Shown one piece after another: positions 21,477 to 33,536 of a stretch of 55,216 bases of DNA. This stretch comes from Glomus cerebriforme. Taxonomy: Eukaryota; Glomeromycota; Glomeromycetes; Glomerales; Glomeraceae. The translations under genes were made by a program, and so were the position numbers. The DNA lies in the NCBI GenBank assembly GCA_003550305.1, contig QKYT01000637.1:5082-60297 (forward strand), in the 5' to 3' direction. The notes below the pieces were generated by a model that ran no database searches, was not told the DNA's origin, and saw only the letters and a list, made by a program, of their open reading frames with translations. Within the stretch, counting starts at the first letter, position 1. Every line of letters starts with the position of its first letter.

Positions 21477-23709
21477 ATGAGTCGTCTTATTAAAAATTTA
21501 TATAAGAATTCGCGGAGCAGTACAATCCGAAGTATGTATCGATAAAATAGGTTTATTGACATTCTTTTTTTAAAAACCAATTATTTTATAACTAAAAATT
21601 ACTTTGCATCTTTAAAGGCTCGAAAGATAAAAGCAAAGTTCCTGAAAAAGAAAATAAAAAAGTATCGCAGGAATTACAAAATAATTTGTGGCTAACGAGC
21701 TCTAAAGAAAATAATATTCGCGTTGTGGTTGGATTAGATTTTGGAACAACTTACTCTGGATTTGCATATTGTCATGTTAACGAAAATCAAAATATATGTT
21801 CAAATGATTCGTGGCATGGGGAAGTGGGTCAATTAAAAACAAATACTGTTCTTCAATATGATGATGAATACAAAAATGTAAAATTTTGGGGATCTCCAGC
21901 TCTAGCCAAAAGACAAAGTCGTAGAACAAGAACACAAAATAGTAGTGAAGGCAATAGACCCGTTGAATTGTTCAAATTACATTTAGGTGATTTATTAGAT
22001 AAATTTAAACCAAAACTTCCAGTTGATTATAAAAAGGCTATAACTGATTATCTCAGAGAAATTGGCAAGGTATATTTAAATATTAGTAGTTGAATTTTTC
22101 CATTTCCTAAATTCTTCTATTATGTTGTTTATGTATGCATATAAAAATTTTTCAAGGTAATCAAAGAAACTGTTGCAACACGCTGGCCAAAAGTAGATTA
22201 CTTTGAAAATGTTCTTTTGGTTATTACCGTTCCCGCAGAATTTTCTGAAAAATCAAAAGCAGTTATGAGAATGTGTGCGTTCAACGCTGGACTGATTAAA
22301 GAAAAATACTCAATATATTTACAATTTACTACAGAACGTAAGAACCTTCACTATTTATATAAAAATTGTATTTAATTTTCTTTTAAATTAACATCTATAA
22401 TTTTTTTTTTTAAGCTGAAGCTGCTGCGGTGTATTGCATGGAAAATCTTAAAGGACAGACTCTTGCACGACCAGGAAGTATGTTTTAAATAAATTTGGCT
22501 ACCTTGGTTAATATTAATTAACTGATTTCATTTATTTACACATTAGCTAATTTCATGATAGTTGACTGTGGTGGTGGTACAGTAGATTTAACAATCCGAA
22601 AATTAATAAATGATAAGCAACTGGGTGAAATAACTGAAAGATCCGGTGATTTTTGTGGAAGCACTTATATCGATGAAGAATTTATTAAGTATTTACGAAA
22701 AATACTCGGAGATGAACCTATAGATTTACTTAGAGATAATAATTATGGACAAATGCAATATTTGATACAACAATTTTGTAAATNTGGTAAAATTCCTTTT
22801 ACAGGAGATGATCCAGNCTTTTNATATGAATTGGATATTCAAGATACANTTCCAATATTAAAACAATATATTACTAATGATGATATTAAGAAAACTTTAG
22901 AAGAAAATGAATGGGTGATTGAAATTGATTTTGAAAATATGAAAACAATATTTGAGCCTGTTGTCCANAAAATTCTTTGCTTGATANAANCTCAACTAGA
23001 TAACATTCAAGAAACTTGTTCTGCAATGTTCTTAGTTGGAGGTTTTAGTGAATCAAAATATTTACAAAAAAAAATTAACGAAAAATTTAATCGTCGAGTA
23101 GAAACTATTTCAGTTCCTACTCAACCTATGGCAGCAATTGCACGTGGAGCTGCAATTTATGGATTNTCTATAAAATCNNATGATTTGAATAANNTAGGAA
23201 NCGATGATAATATGAAATGTGTTATTTCCTCAAGGGTTCTTAAATATACTTATGGAATCGAAGTATCACATGAATGGGTAAGTTCTACTCTCATTTATAG
23301 TGCTATTTAATTAATTATTAATAAATTCTTTACGTTTATTTAGAAAGAAGGTGATCCAATACGTAAAAAAACCCGGGATGGACATATTGATAAATTTGAT
23401 TGTTTGGCTAGACGTGGTACTGAGATGAGTATTGATCAAGAAATTACAAATTATTGTGTGCCATTATATCCTCATCAAACGAATATGACTATGAAAATAT
23501 ATTACACTCAAAAATATGATGGAGAATATTGTGATGATCCTGGTATGAAGCTTTTAGGAAATCTTACTGTCGGTATTCCTGGTTCAGGTCTTGATAGATG
23601 TGTATTATTTGGGTTGACTTTTGGAAAAATGGAAATTATTGCTACATCAAAGAATGAACAAACTGGCCAAAAGTTTAAAGCTACTTTTAAATATAACTTA
23701 GATGATTAA
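21477..23709 (+). CDS. Hsp70-like ATPase, gene D
   Basis: Exons 21477-21531, 21618-22069, 22157-22337, 22415-22477, 22547-23277 and 23344-23709, giving 615 aa in frame. Exon 1 encodes MSRLIKNLYKNSRSSTIR, a basic leader homologous to those of A and E. Exons 1-5 are closest to gene A; much of exon 5 is near-identical at DNA level, whereas the last exon (EMSIDQEITNYCVPLYPHQ, GIPGSGLDRCVLFGLTF) is closest to gene F, so D appears mosaic. Full motif set: DFGTTYSG, EPEAA, DCGGGTVDL, LVGGFSES, IARGA. Scattered N bases (22784-23201) lie where D and A are most alike and look like unresolved paralog reads. Confidence 0.85.
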
Positions 23710-24099
23710 AAATGCATTCAAGTTTAATTTTTATTTTATGTTTATATATATTATTTATTCAGAAATAAAAGACCATTAATTTTACAAACCTAAATTCATG
23801 TGTACAACAAGAACTGATATTTGCGTGATGAATTTCATCTTAGAATTTATAATTAGCCCTGTTCATTTCCGATCGGTCGGGTTTTTCGGTCAGTCCATAT
23901 TGTACCAATAGGATTGTTCGACTAAAAACCTAAATTAAAAATAATTGAATAACACGTGCGATGCGGTGATGATCTTTTTTTTTTTTATAACTGATATACT
24001 GTATCTTCAAAAAATTTTTTCAACATGAAATTTAGCGAGTACAGCATGGGAAATTAATTACCTTGCCAAAGAAATGAACAGTTTATAATTTTCGATAAA
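23710..24099. other. Intergenic downstream of D
   Basis: No gene. A short higher-GC segment with CCGATCGGTCGGG (about 23869) may be part of a small repeat. Unassigned. Confidence 0.35.
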
Positions 24100-25330
24100 G
24101 GAGTATACGTCAGCTTCGAATAAAGTGACAGGAAATGGAAGAATAGGAATTTTTAGCGCGAAATGTTCTAGAGAAAAATTATATTAGAGGAAAAAAATGT
24201 AATAATTGAAATATTTCTTATAAGAAAAAAGTTCTTTATGATTAATTATTTATAACGCTACAAATTAAAATTTTAGATTGGGAAATGAGGATCTCCTACG
24301 GTCCTACCTAATTATCAAGATCCATTATTACTACTCAACCTCTTATTACAAATTATGTATCGCAACCAGAGAAAATTCATATTTTGAAACCTTCCTTTTT
24401 CGAATTCAATTTATTTTACTTTTTTTTGAAAATCAAGAAACATTGGTGTTGATAATATCAAGTCTAAAAAGAACCAGTTGATCGAATTTACCATATTCAA
24501 TTAAAATGTTGCGCGATCTATTAGAAAAGTCACAGGAGGATAAATCGGAGTAACTGGATGGATAGTGAAACACTTATAAGGAAAATATTAAAATTAACTA
24601 CTTTGTTTTTAATTCAGCGGGCGAATGTCCTGTTGCACGGTATGAATTATAGATGAGGGGAAATTGTTAAAGAATCAGATATATACCAGCAAACTTCAAT
24701 AAAGACCGTTAGATTCATTTATCAGCTTACTTTATTGAAATGAGCATAGGTAAAACAATAGCTTTAGCTACTCCTGATGGAACACGATAGAGTACGTTTT
24801 TACAGTAATTTGGAAATAGAAGCAGCGCTTAGTTTATTTAGTTAATAAAACTAGAAATCTTTAGAATCACGCCATTAGATCAACGGGAACAACTAGTGAA
24901 CAATTCTTTATTTTTATCTTTAGTTATTCATCTACTCGTATTTCACTTTTTATTAATAATATACAAAAACTATTTTATTCAATTCTATTATTTCTTATTA
25001 TCAGGTCTGGGTTTATATGCACTACAACATATTTAAGAGAGTATTTTTATATTAACGGAAAGTATATCGTTTTTATATGCAACATTTAATCGACTTGGTG
25101 GGACATATAAGTTTTTGGGATTGCAAAAGGATAAGCATCTGAATTTGTGGAGTTTTTATAATTTTCATTGTTTATTTTCATTAATATCATTTTTTCAATT
25201 TATTTAAAGCATGAGTAAGTACTAGGAATGAGTTAATTGAGGAGTTATATTTACTTAAAAATCCGTAAAGTTTATAGACAAAATCATATTGCAACCTATA
25301 TACATCTTCGTGAAACTTCTGATACTGAGG
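24100..25330 (+). mobile_element. Decayed hAT-like transposase, copy 2
   Basis: Collinear on the plus strand with the minus-strand relic at 4960-6800: AAGTGACAGGAA (about 24124), the CTTATTACAAATTATGTATC segment (about 24342), TTCAGCGGGCGAATG (about 24614, the DSAGEC region), AGCTTTAGCTACTCCTGATG plus GAACACGATAG (about 24760, the TRWNS region, already mutated), and AAAGCATGAGTAAGTACTAG (about 25205). Multiple stops. The ORF at 24278-24481 is part of this relic. Confidence 0.6.
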
Positions 25331-25429
25331 TGAGTCCTTTAGATTTTATTTTGTAGCCATAGATTTTACTATTCATGAAATTGAATCTCTTACTACAAAT
25401 GCGGGCAATAAGTGAAAATTTTTGCTAAA

Positions 25430-26660
25430 ATTAGAGACTAATTTGAAGTCAGTCTGACCATCTATGGAAAAAATCTTGAAAAGATTCGAGAATCGATTCC
25501 GATCCCTAGATAGGATGTTGGGAACTGGAAAGTTCGACCTGGAATACTAAAACTAATAAGAAGGCAAGCAGGTTGGCTCTGACCAAAAAGCATTTTTTCC
25601 AAAGCTGAAAAAAGACTGTACTGAGTAAAGCAAGGCCTAGCTATATCTTACGAAGTAAATTTCTGGAACTGGATTTTAAGAGGAGAATTTTAAAGCATCT
25701 CATCATTGGACAAAAGCATTTTTGAAAAGATATAAATTGGCGCTGCGACGACACACAAGAATACCCAAAAAACTCTTAAGTAAAACTCAAGAACTTTTAG
25801 AGAAATTCCATCAGTTTGTAATTAATCTAAGGCTCGAAAATCCTATGAATTAAAACTATCTTTAATATGGACGAAACATCCGCGGTAACTTTACCATAAA
25901 TCTGAAGGGCAAAAAAACAGTGCAATGAAAATTGGTTCACTGGCACGTGACACAGGTATTTATTTTACTGTATTATAAAATTTTTTTAATACTCTATATC
26001 CAATTTAAAATCAAATGTATTAAATAATAATTATAGTTGGTCCTTTTGCATTTTTAAAGGGAAAGTTTCTCCTGGTGTTATGATTTGGCTCAAAAAAAAA
26101 AAAAAAATGGTTGGATGGATTTAATCTTAAAGTACATTAACCTTTTTAATAATTATAGCCTTTATAGGTTAAAAAATGTTTGAAGAGATCTGGCAACGTT
26201 GGCATATGATTCATTCAAAGATCATCGTCAAAAAAAATTTCATGAGAGCGGGTTTGATCTGTAATCCTGTAATCTTAGGTGGTCTAACCAGCATTTGTCA
26301 CTAGACATCTCAATAAATGATTCATTAAAGATAAACCTTCGCAAAGAATGGCATACCTGAATGGCAAGTGGTGGTGCTAGAGAAACTGACGCAGGAAATC
26401 TTCGCCACGCTAGATTTAGTGGTATATGCTTATGGTAAAGCATTTTTGTGAAGCGATACATAATGAAATTATCATAGGATCTTTCAAGACGTGAAATTTC
26501 AACCGATTTAAATTGATCTGGAAATTAGTGACGACGATGATGATAAAAATAGTGATGATGATATCAATGGTAAAAATGGTGATGATGTTAGTAGTGATGA
26601 TGATAGTGATGACAATGATAGTGAGGATAGCGAGGATTTCAGTGATAGAATCGATGAATA
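25430..26660 (+). mobile_element. Decayed pogo/Tigger-type (DDE_1) transposase
   Basis: Plus-strand translation across frames gives KAFLKRYKLALRRHTRIPKK (about 25710), FNMDETSAVTLP (about 25863, the first catalytic Asp context), FKGKVSPGVMIW (about 26055), GWMD-like, then LATLAYDSFKDHRQKKF (about 26190, the second-Asp region) and GGLTS (about 26278, the usual 'PGGLTS.LQPLD' block). It ends in an Asp-rich tail (about 26520-26660, GATGATGAT runs), which is common at the C-terminus of such transposases. Many stops and frameshifts, so inactive. Terminal repeats not identified. The long frames at 26240-26878 on either strand are shadows of this relic. Confidence 0.7.
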
Positions 26661-27427
26661 GTGTAATTTGCTTAATTAGTGTTAAAAATTTTGCGTTTAA
26701 CATGTATGTTACATTTATTAGATTTATTAGGATTATTGGAGCATTTATTTATTATTTAGTGTTTTTCTATCACATTACTGTACATTTTGTTTTGATGCGT
26801 TTTGCTTATTTTCGGATGAATATAAGGTGGGTTGTCAATTGCGTAATCATGGTAATAAATAAGGATCTGAGTACCTAAGTATTTATGTGTACACAAAGCT
26901 ACGTGATGTTAAGCACAGAAATCATTATATTTATTTATACATTGTTAATTTATTTATTACAAAAAATTCAGCCCACTATTATACAGTACTGCAGCCTGCT
27001 TATGATGGTGGATGGACAGTAATTGGAATTTAACATTCATATCCATAAAGTTATATCTGGAACTCTGGAACTCTAAAAATTTGACTTCAGATGAGCAACA
27101 GCAATAAACATTAAAAAATTGATGACAAATATTTATTTTAAATGAAAAACTAAATTTCATGGATAATTGATTATTAAAAATCATTTACATCAAAAAAAGT
27201 TCTCATAATATCGGTTACTGAATAAATTATTAAATCAAAAATTGTAAAGTTATTTTTGAAATAAAAAGATTTCTTAACTAAATCGCGACGCAGTATGATG
27301 AAAATTTGAAAACTTTTAGGCGCTCTGTCAACTAATTAAACTAAAACTATATACAACATACAAAAATTTATTTTTATTTTTTTGAAATTTTACTCAGTTG
27401 AATATGATAAGAAAAATGAATAAACAT
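26661..27427. other. Intergenic; 3' flank of E homologous to the flanks of F and H
   Basis: No gene. The segment with TTTCATGGATAATTGATTAT and AAAAAAGTTCTCATAATATC (about 27158-27215) recurs near 30755-30830 (downstream of F) and 50340-50400 (downstream of H), showing that the copies were duplicated with their 3' flanks. Confidence 0.5.
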
Positions 27428-29785
27428 TTAGTCATCTAAATTAAAATTAAAAGTAGCTTTATAACTTTGACCAGTTTGTTTGTCCTTTGATGTAGCAATA
27501 ATTTCCATTTTTCCAAAAGTAATTCCAAATAACACAGACCTGTCAAGGCCTGAACCAGGAAGATCAATATGAAGTTTCCCTAAAAGCTTCATACCAGGAT
27601 CATCACTGTATTCTCCATCATATTCTTGAGTGTAATATATTTTAAACTCTATATTCGTTTGATTAGGTTTATAAGGACGAGAAGGTCTTGTGACTTCTTG
27701 ATTAATATTCATCTTAGTACCACGTCTAGCCAAACATTCAAATTTTGAAATAAATCCATCTGAGTCTCTTCTATCAATTGGATCATCTTCTTTCTAAATA
27801 AACGTAAAGAATTTATTAAAAATTAATCGAATAATACTATAAATGAGGGTAAAACTTACCCATCTAAGTGATACTTCAATTCCATAAGTATATTTAAGAA
27901 CCCTTGAGGAAATAACACATTTCATATTATCATCGATTCCTAGATTATTCAAATCATTTGATTTTATAGACAATCCATAAATTGCAGCTCCACGTGCAAT
28001 TGCTGCCATAGGTTGAGTAGGAACTGAAATATTATTTACTCGATGATTAAATTCTTGTTTAATTATTTTTTGTAAATATTTTGATTCACTAAAACCTCCA
28101 ACTAAGAACATTGCAGAACAAGTTTCTTGAGTATTATCTAGCTGATATTTTATCAAGCAAAGAATTTTTTTAACAACAGGCTCAAACATTGATTTCATAC
28201 TTTCAAAATCAATTTCAATTACCCATTCATTATCTTCTAAAGTTTTATTGACATCATCATCAGTAATATATTGTTTTAATATTGGAATTGTATCTTGAAT
28301 ATCCAGTTCATATAAAAAGTCTGGATCATCTCCTGTAAAAGGAATTTTACCATATTTACAAAATTGTTGTATCAAATATTGCATTTGCCCGTAATTATTA
28401 TTTCTAAGTAAATCTATAGGTTCATCTCCGAGTATTTTTCGTAAATATTTAATAAATTCTTCATCGATAAAAGTGCTTCCACAAAAATCACCGGCTCGTT
28501 CGGTTATCTCGCCCAATTGTTCATTGTTTATTAATTTACGAGTTGTTAAATCTACTGTACCACCACCACAGTCAACTATCATGAAATTAGCTGATGTATA
28601 AATTAGATAATAAGTTAATTAAAATGTTTATTAATAAAAAAAAACGAATTGATTTCAAACATACTTTCTTTTTGTGCAAGAGTCTGCCCTTTAAAATTTT
28701 CCATGCAATATACCGCAGCAGCCTCGGCTTAAAAAAAAAAAGAGATGTCAATATAAAAGAAATAATTTATATTATTGGATGGGGAATACTACAGTATATT
28801 GAATTAATGAAGGGCCATGTGAGTTGTGACCGATATAGCCCCACATCCAATAAAAGTAATGGCTAATAAAAATATCAGTCACTTAAATCCCACATATTCC
28901 TAATGAACTGAACAATAACTCTATATATATTGTGAAGGTTCTTACGTTCTGTGGTAAATTGCAAATTTGTTGAGAATTTTTCTTTAATTAGTCCTGCATT
29001 GAGCGCACACATTCTCATAATTGCTTTTGACTTTTCAGAAAATTCTGCGGGAACGGTAATAACCAAAAGAACATTTTCAAAGTAATCAATTTTTGGCCAA
29101 CGTGTCGCAACAGTTTCTTGAATTACCTGAATATATTTTTTATGCGTATATAAACGATAAATATTGATTAATAAACCAATTCTAAAGTAAGATTAATATT
29201 TTAAGTTATACCTTGCCAATCTCTTTGAGATAATCAGTTATAGCTTTTTTATAATCAATTGCAAGTTTTGGTTTAAATTTATCTAATAAATCGCCTAAAT
29301 GTAATTTGAACAATTCAACGGGTCTATTGCCTTCGTTGCTGTCTTGTTTTTTTGTTCTACGACTTTGCCTTTTGGCTAGAGCTGGTGCTCCCCAAAGTTT
29401 TACATTTTTATATTCATCATCATATTGAAGAACTGTATTGGTTTTTAATTGACCCACTTCCCCATGCCACGAATCATTTGAACATATATTTTTGTTTTCG
29501 TTAACATGACAGTATGCAAATCCAGAGTAGGTTGTTCCGAAATCTAATCCAACCACAACACGGATATTATTTTCTTTAGAGGTCGTTAGCCATAAATTAT
29601 CTGTTATTTTTTGCGATTGTTTTTCTTCAGGGATCTTGATTTTTTTATCTTTCGAATCTTCAAAATTTAAAAAGTAGTTTTTTTAGTTATTGTTTAAGTG
29701 TATGTTTAAATCCATTTTATCTATACATACTTAGGATTGAATTGCTCCGCAAATTTTTATTGAATTTGTTAAAAAGACGATTCAT
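27428..29785 (-). CDS. Hsp70-like ATPase, gene E
   Basis: Exons (minus, 5' to 3'): 29785-29731, 29657-29212, 29126-28946, 28727-28665, 28590-27860 and 27793-27428, giving 613 aa in frame. Exon 1 encodes MNRLFNKFNKNLRSNSIL; its acceptor (TTTTGAAG) is the intact form of the site mutated in A. Motifs DFGTTYSG, EPEAAAVYC, DCGGGTVDLTTRK, LVGGFSES, IARGA; ends FNLDD. The exon 4 end differs from other copies (LAQKE instead of LARPG). Intron 3 is unusually long (218 nt) because of a small TA-flanked element. From 27671 to 27953, spanning the last intron, the sequence is identical to gene H, a likely conversion tract. Confidence 0.87.
28775..28850. mobile_element. 76-bp intronic MITE with TA flanks
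   Basis: Inside intron 3 of gene E. TTGGATGGGG (28775-28784) and CCCCACATCCAA (28839-28850) are inverted repeats with one extra base, flanked by TA on both sides, as expected for a Tc1/mariner-type target duplication. It accounts for much of the extra length of this intron compared with the paralogs. Confidence 0.6.
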
Positions 29786-29825
29786 TTTCAACACTAAATT
29801 TGAAGAATCAATAGATTAGCCATAA

Positions 29826-29900
29826 CTTATATAGAAAATAATTCAAATGAAATACTAAATAGGAAATTAGATAAAGACATTGTGATAGATCTCATTTGGA
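29826..29900 (-). promoter_or_regulatory. Promoter of Hsp70-like gene E
   Basis: On the minus strand: GAGATCTATCACAATGTCTT, CCTATTTAGTATTTCATTTG and TATA-like TCTATATAAG about 45-55 nt before the ATG. Same order as in A and D. Confidence 0.6.
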
Positions 29901-31013
29901 GTGTAAATGTCACTTATGTGATTTAAAAATTTATTTCCCACACGTGCATGTATCGTATTGTTATTTGGTAATTGGATAAAATGCAGTGATCTTTTTATAA
30001 AAAACCGGGATGATGAAATTCATTTTAGTAATTATTTACTTGCAATAATGGTTTTAAAAAGTCGTGGTTAATTCCCTTTCAAAACGAAATTTAGTGAACA
30101 CAAAATATGAGCATACATTAATTTAAAAGGTTCTTTATGTTAATTACATCAATAATTAAACACTTATTTTGAGTGCAAAATATGTAGTGATGAAAGTTCA
30201 AAAATGTGAATGTAATCAAAAATACAATAGAATCCGAGAATAGAAAGATTACAGCTAAATCCTAAAGTCACGGGACACCTGACAAAATTTCAGTCGGCTT
30301 TTCGGTGTGACAGGGTATTTACGTAATTTTGCTCGGAACTATAATTTTGGCCAGAATTAAGTTCGGCCATAAACAAAATAAATATATAACTATGCATCAA
30401 AACGATTTTTGCGGAATTATACTTAATTTTGGCTAAAATATGACCCGAACCTGGCCGACAAGTCTTACCGGTCCAAAAAACCTTGACCGGTTTATAACCA
30501 CTCGGTTAAAACTTAATTCTGGCCGGCATTAAAATTTGGCCAGAATTAACATAAAATTTCTGGTATCCATTAATATTTTAATTCGAGTTTTCTTAATAAA
30601 TTCGGGATTTCCACTTGCATAAATTAATTCATTTTCTTGAATGGGAGTTTTATTTTGGTGTTGTTGCGAAAGAAGTTTTTTAATTCACATAAATTTGTAT
30701 CTGAAATTCTAATGTGACTTCAGATGAAAATTAATTTCAGTCTAAAAAATCAAAACTTCATGGATAATTTATTTATTATTAAAACATTTATGCTAAAAAA
30801 GTTCTCATATTAAATATCGGCTATACTAAATAAATAAATTTTATTATTGACAGTTACAGTATAAACTGTTAAATCAAAAAAATGCTGAATTTTTTAATAA
30901 AATTTATCCTTAATAAGCCAGGATATAACTATTTTAAATATGAATTTCACCTTGAATAAATAAATTTTATTCATCAAAAAGCATGTTTATAATCAATCAA
31001 ATAAACATGCAAT
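29901..31013. other. Repeat-rich intergenic region between E and F
   Basis: No gene. About 30340-30550 carries two copies of TTGGCCAGAATTAA (30347-30360 and 30536-30549) bounding a GGCC/CCGG-rich segment, probably a small non-autonomous element. About 30720-30830 is the 3' flank homologous to those of E and H. Confidence 0.45.
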
Positions 31014-33223
31014 TTAATCATCTAAACTATACTTAAAAGTAGTTTTATAAATTTGACCAGTTTGTTTGTCCTTTGATGTAGCAATAATTTCCATTTTTCC
31101 AAAAGTCAACCCGAATAATACACATCTATCAAAACCTGAACCAGGAAAACCGACAGTAAGAGTTCCTAAAAGCTTCATACCAGGATCATCACAATATTCT
31201 CCATCATATTCTTGAGTATAATATATTTTCATTGTCATATTCATTTGATAAGAATATAATGGCACACAATAATTTGTAATTTCTTGATCAATATTCATCT
31301 CAGTACCACGCTTAACCAAACAACCAAATTTATCAATATGTCCACCATAAGTTTTTTTACGTATTGGATCACCTTCTTTCTAAAGAATTTATTAAAAAGT
31401 TAATAAATAAACCTTAATACGTACACATTTTTCTAAATAAACGTAAAGAATTTTTTAAATTATACTATAAATGAGAATAGAACTTACCCAATCATGTGAT
31501 ACTTCAATTCCATAAGTATATTTAAGAACCCTTGTAGAAATAACACATTTATTATCATCGTTTCCTACATTATTCAAATCATTTGATTTTATAGATAATC
31601 CATAAATTGAAGCTCCACGTGCAATTGCTGCTATAGGTTGAATAGGAACTGAAATATTTTCTACGCGTCGATTAAATTTTTCTTTAATTCTTTTTTGTAA
31701 ATATTTTGATTCACTAAAACCCCCAACTAAGAACATTGCAGAACAAGTTTCTTGAGTGCTATCTAGTTGAGATTTTATCAAGAAAAGAATTTCTTGGACA
31801 ACGGGCTCAAATATCGATTTCATACTTTCAGAATCAATTTCAATTACCCACTCATCTTCTTCTAAAGTTTCTATGACATCATCATCAGAAATATATTGTT
31901 TTAATATTGGAACTGTATCTTGAATATCCAATTCATATGAAAAGTCTGGATCATCTCCTGTAAAAGGAATTTTACCATATTTACAAAATTGTTGTATCAA
32001 ATATTGCATTTTCTCATAATTCTTGTCAAGTAAATCCATAGGTTTGTCTCCGATAACCTTTCGTAAATATTTAATGAATTCTTTATCAATAAAAGTACTT
32101 CCACAAAAACCGCCGGAACTTTCAGTTATTTCGCCCAGTTGGTTATCATTTATTAATTTTCGGACCGTTAAATCAACCGTACCACCACCGCAATCAACTA
32201 TCATGAAATTAGCTGATGTACAAATTATAAATGAATTAATTAATTAATTTACATTAAGTCATTAACCGAGGGAAACACATTTATTTAAAACATACTTCCT
32301 GGTCGTGCAAGAGTCTCTCCTTTAAGATTTTCTATGCAATATACCGCAGCAGCTTCGGCTAAAAAAATTATAGATGTCAATATAAAAGAAATTAATATAA
32401 TTTTATATAAATTGTGAAGACTCTTACGTTCTGTAGTAAATTGTAAATTTATTGAATGTTCTTTTTCAATTAGTCCTGCATTGAATGCACATATTCTCAT
32501 AATTGCTTTTGACTTTTCAGGAAATATTGCGGGAATGGTAATAATCAAAAGAACATTTTTAAAGTAATCAATCATTGGCCAGTGTTTCGCGATAGTTTCT
32601 TTAATTACCTTGAACAACACAAAGGAGTTATTGGTTAGATTTTTGAAATGACAAAATTTAAAAACTATCAATAATGCTAAAGTATGAGATTATACTTGGC
32701 CAATTTTTCTGAGATAATCAGTTATAGCCTTTTTATAATCAATATCTGGAAGTTTTGGTTTGAATTCTTCTAATAAATCGCCTAGATGTAATTTGAACAA
32801 TTCAACGGGCCTATTGTCTTTAGTGTTATCTTGTTGTCTTGTTCTACGAGTTTGCTTTTTAGCCAGAGCCGGTGCTCCCCAAGATTTTACATTATTATAT
32901 TCATTATCATATTGAAGAACTGTATTGGTTTTTAATTGACCCACTTCTCCGTGCCACAAATCATTTGAAGATACTAAATTTTTATATTCGTTAACATGGC
33001 AATAAGCGAATCCAGAGTAGGATGTTCCAAAGTCTAAACCAACTACAACACGAATATTGTTTTCTTCAGAACCCATTGTGTAGTTGCCATTTTCAAGGTT
33101 ATCTTTCAAGCATAATTTTTTAGTTACCAGAATTAGTGATTTAAAGAATATTTCATTAAAGCTATTAAAGCTATTTTACCGTCACATACTTGTATTGTCC
33201 AGATCCTCAAAGGAACGACTCAT
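31014..33223 (-). CDS. Hsp70-like ATPase, gene F
   Basis: Exons (minus, 5' to 3'): 33223-33190, 33102-32696, 32608-32428, 32358-32296, 32212-31488 and 31379-31014, giving 591 aa in frame. Exon 1 encodes a different, acidic leader (MSRSFEDLDNT) but joins by the same phase-1 intron; a start inside exon 2 would need a non-ATG codon or would lose the leader. Motifs: DFGTSYSG (Ser in place of the second Thr), EPEAAAVYC, DCGGGTVDLTVRK, LVGGFSES, IARGA; ends YSLDD. Exon 2 ends IGQ with donor CAA|GTATAA instead of AAG|GTATAA. The last intron is longer (108 nt) because of a partial internal duplication. The C-terminal exon resembles that of D. Confidence 0.85.
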
Positions 33224-33536
33224 TTTCAACAATAAAGTTTAACGTATTGAAAAAACCTTCTATTAAATAAGAACATTTATTTGATAATTTGTATCACATT
33301 TTAGTACAATGAATAAATATTAAATAAGAAACAAAGAACTAGTAGAACATTGAAAATTCTAAGCATAATTGGTTGATGCTGTATGTTTTGTAAAATTTGG
33401 TTTGGCAAGGCGGTAATTCCGCGAATGTTATTAATTAATTGTTTTGACCGATATTTTAATCAACGACAATATTACTATCCGTGATATTAGGATTAGTGTA
33501 TGTGCCAATATAAATATCAGAATAAAAAAAAAAGTA
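33224..33536. promoter_or_regulatory. Upstream region of gene F
   Basis: On the minus strand, CCAATTATGCTTAGAATTTT, then TTCTACTAGTTCTTTG and TTATTTAATATTTATTCATT (about 33380-33308), closely match the upstream region of H (about 53490-53410) and partly those of A and D. Likely the F promoter. Confidence 0.5.

Noticed and set aside
26416..27184. Frames of 73-121 aa on both strands
   Set aside because: Produced by the GAT-rich tail of the pogo relic and AT-rich flank; no conserved features.
28594..28866. 90-aa plus frame
   Set aside because: Overlaps exon 4 and the long intron of gene E in antisense, including the intronic MITE.
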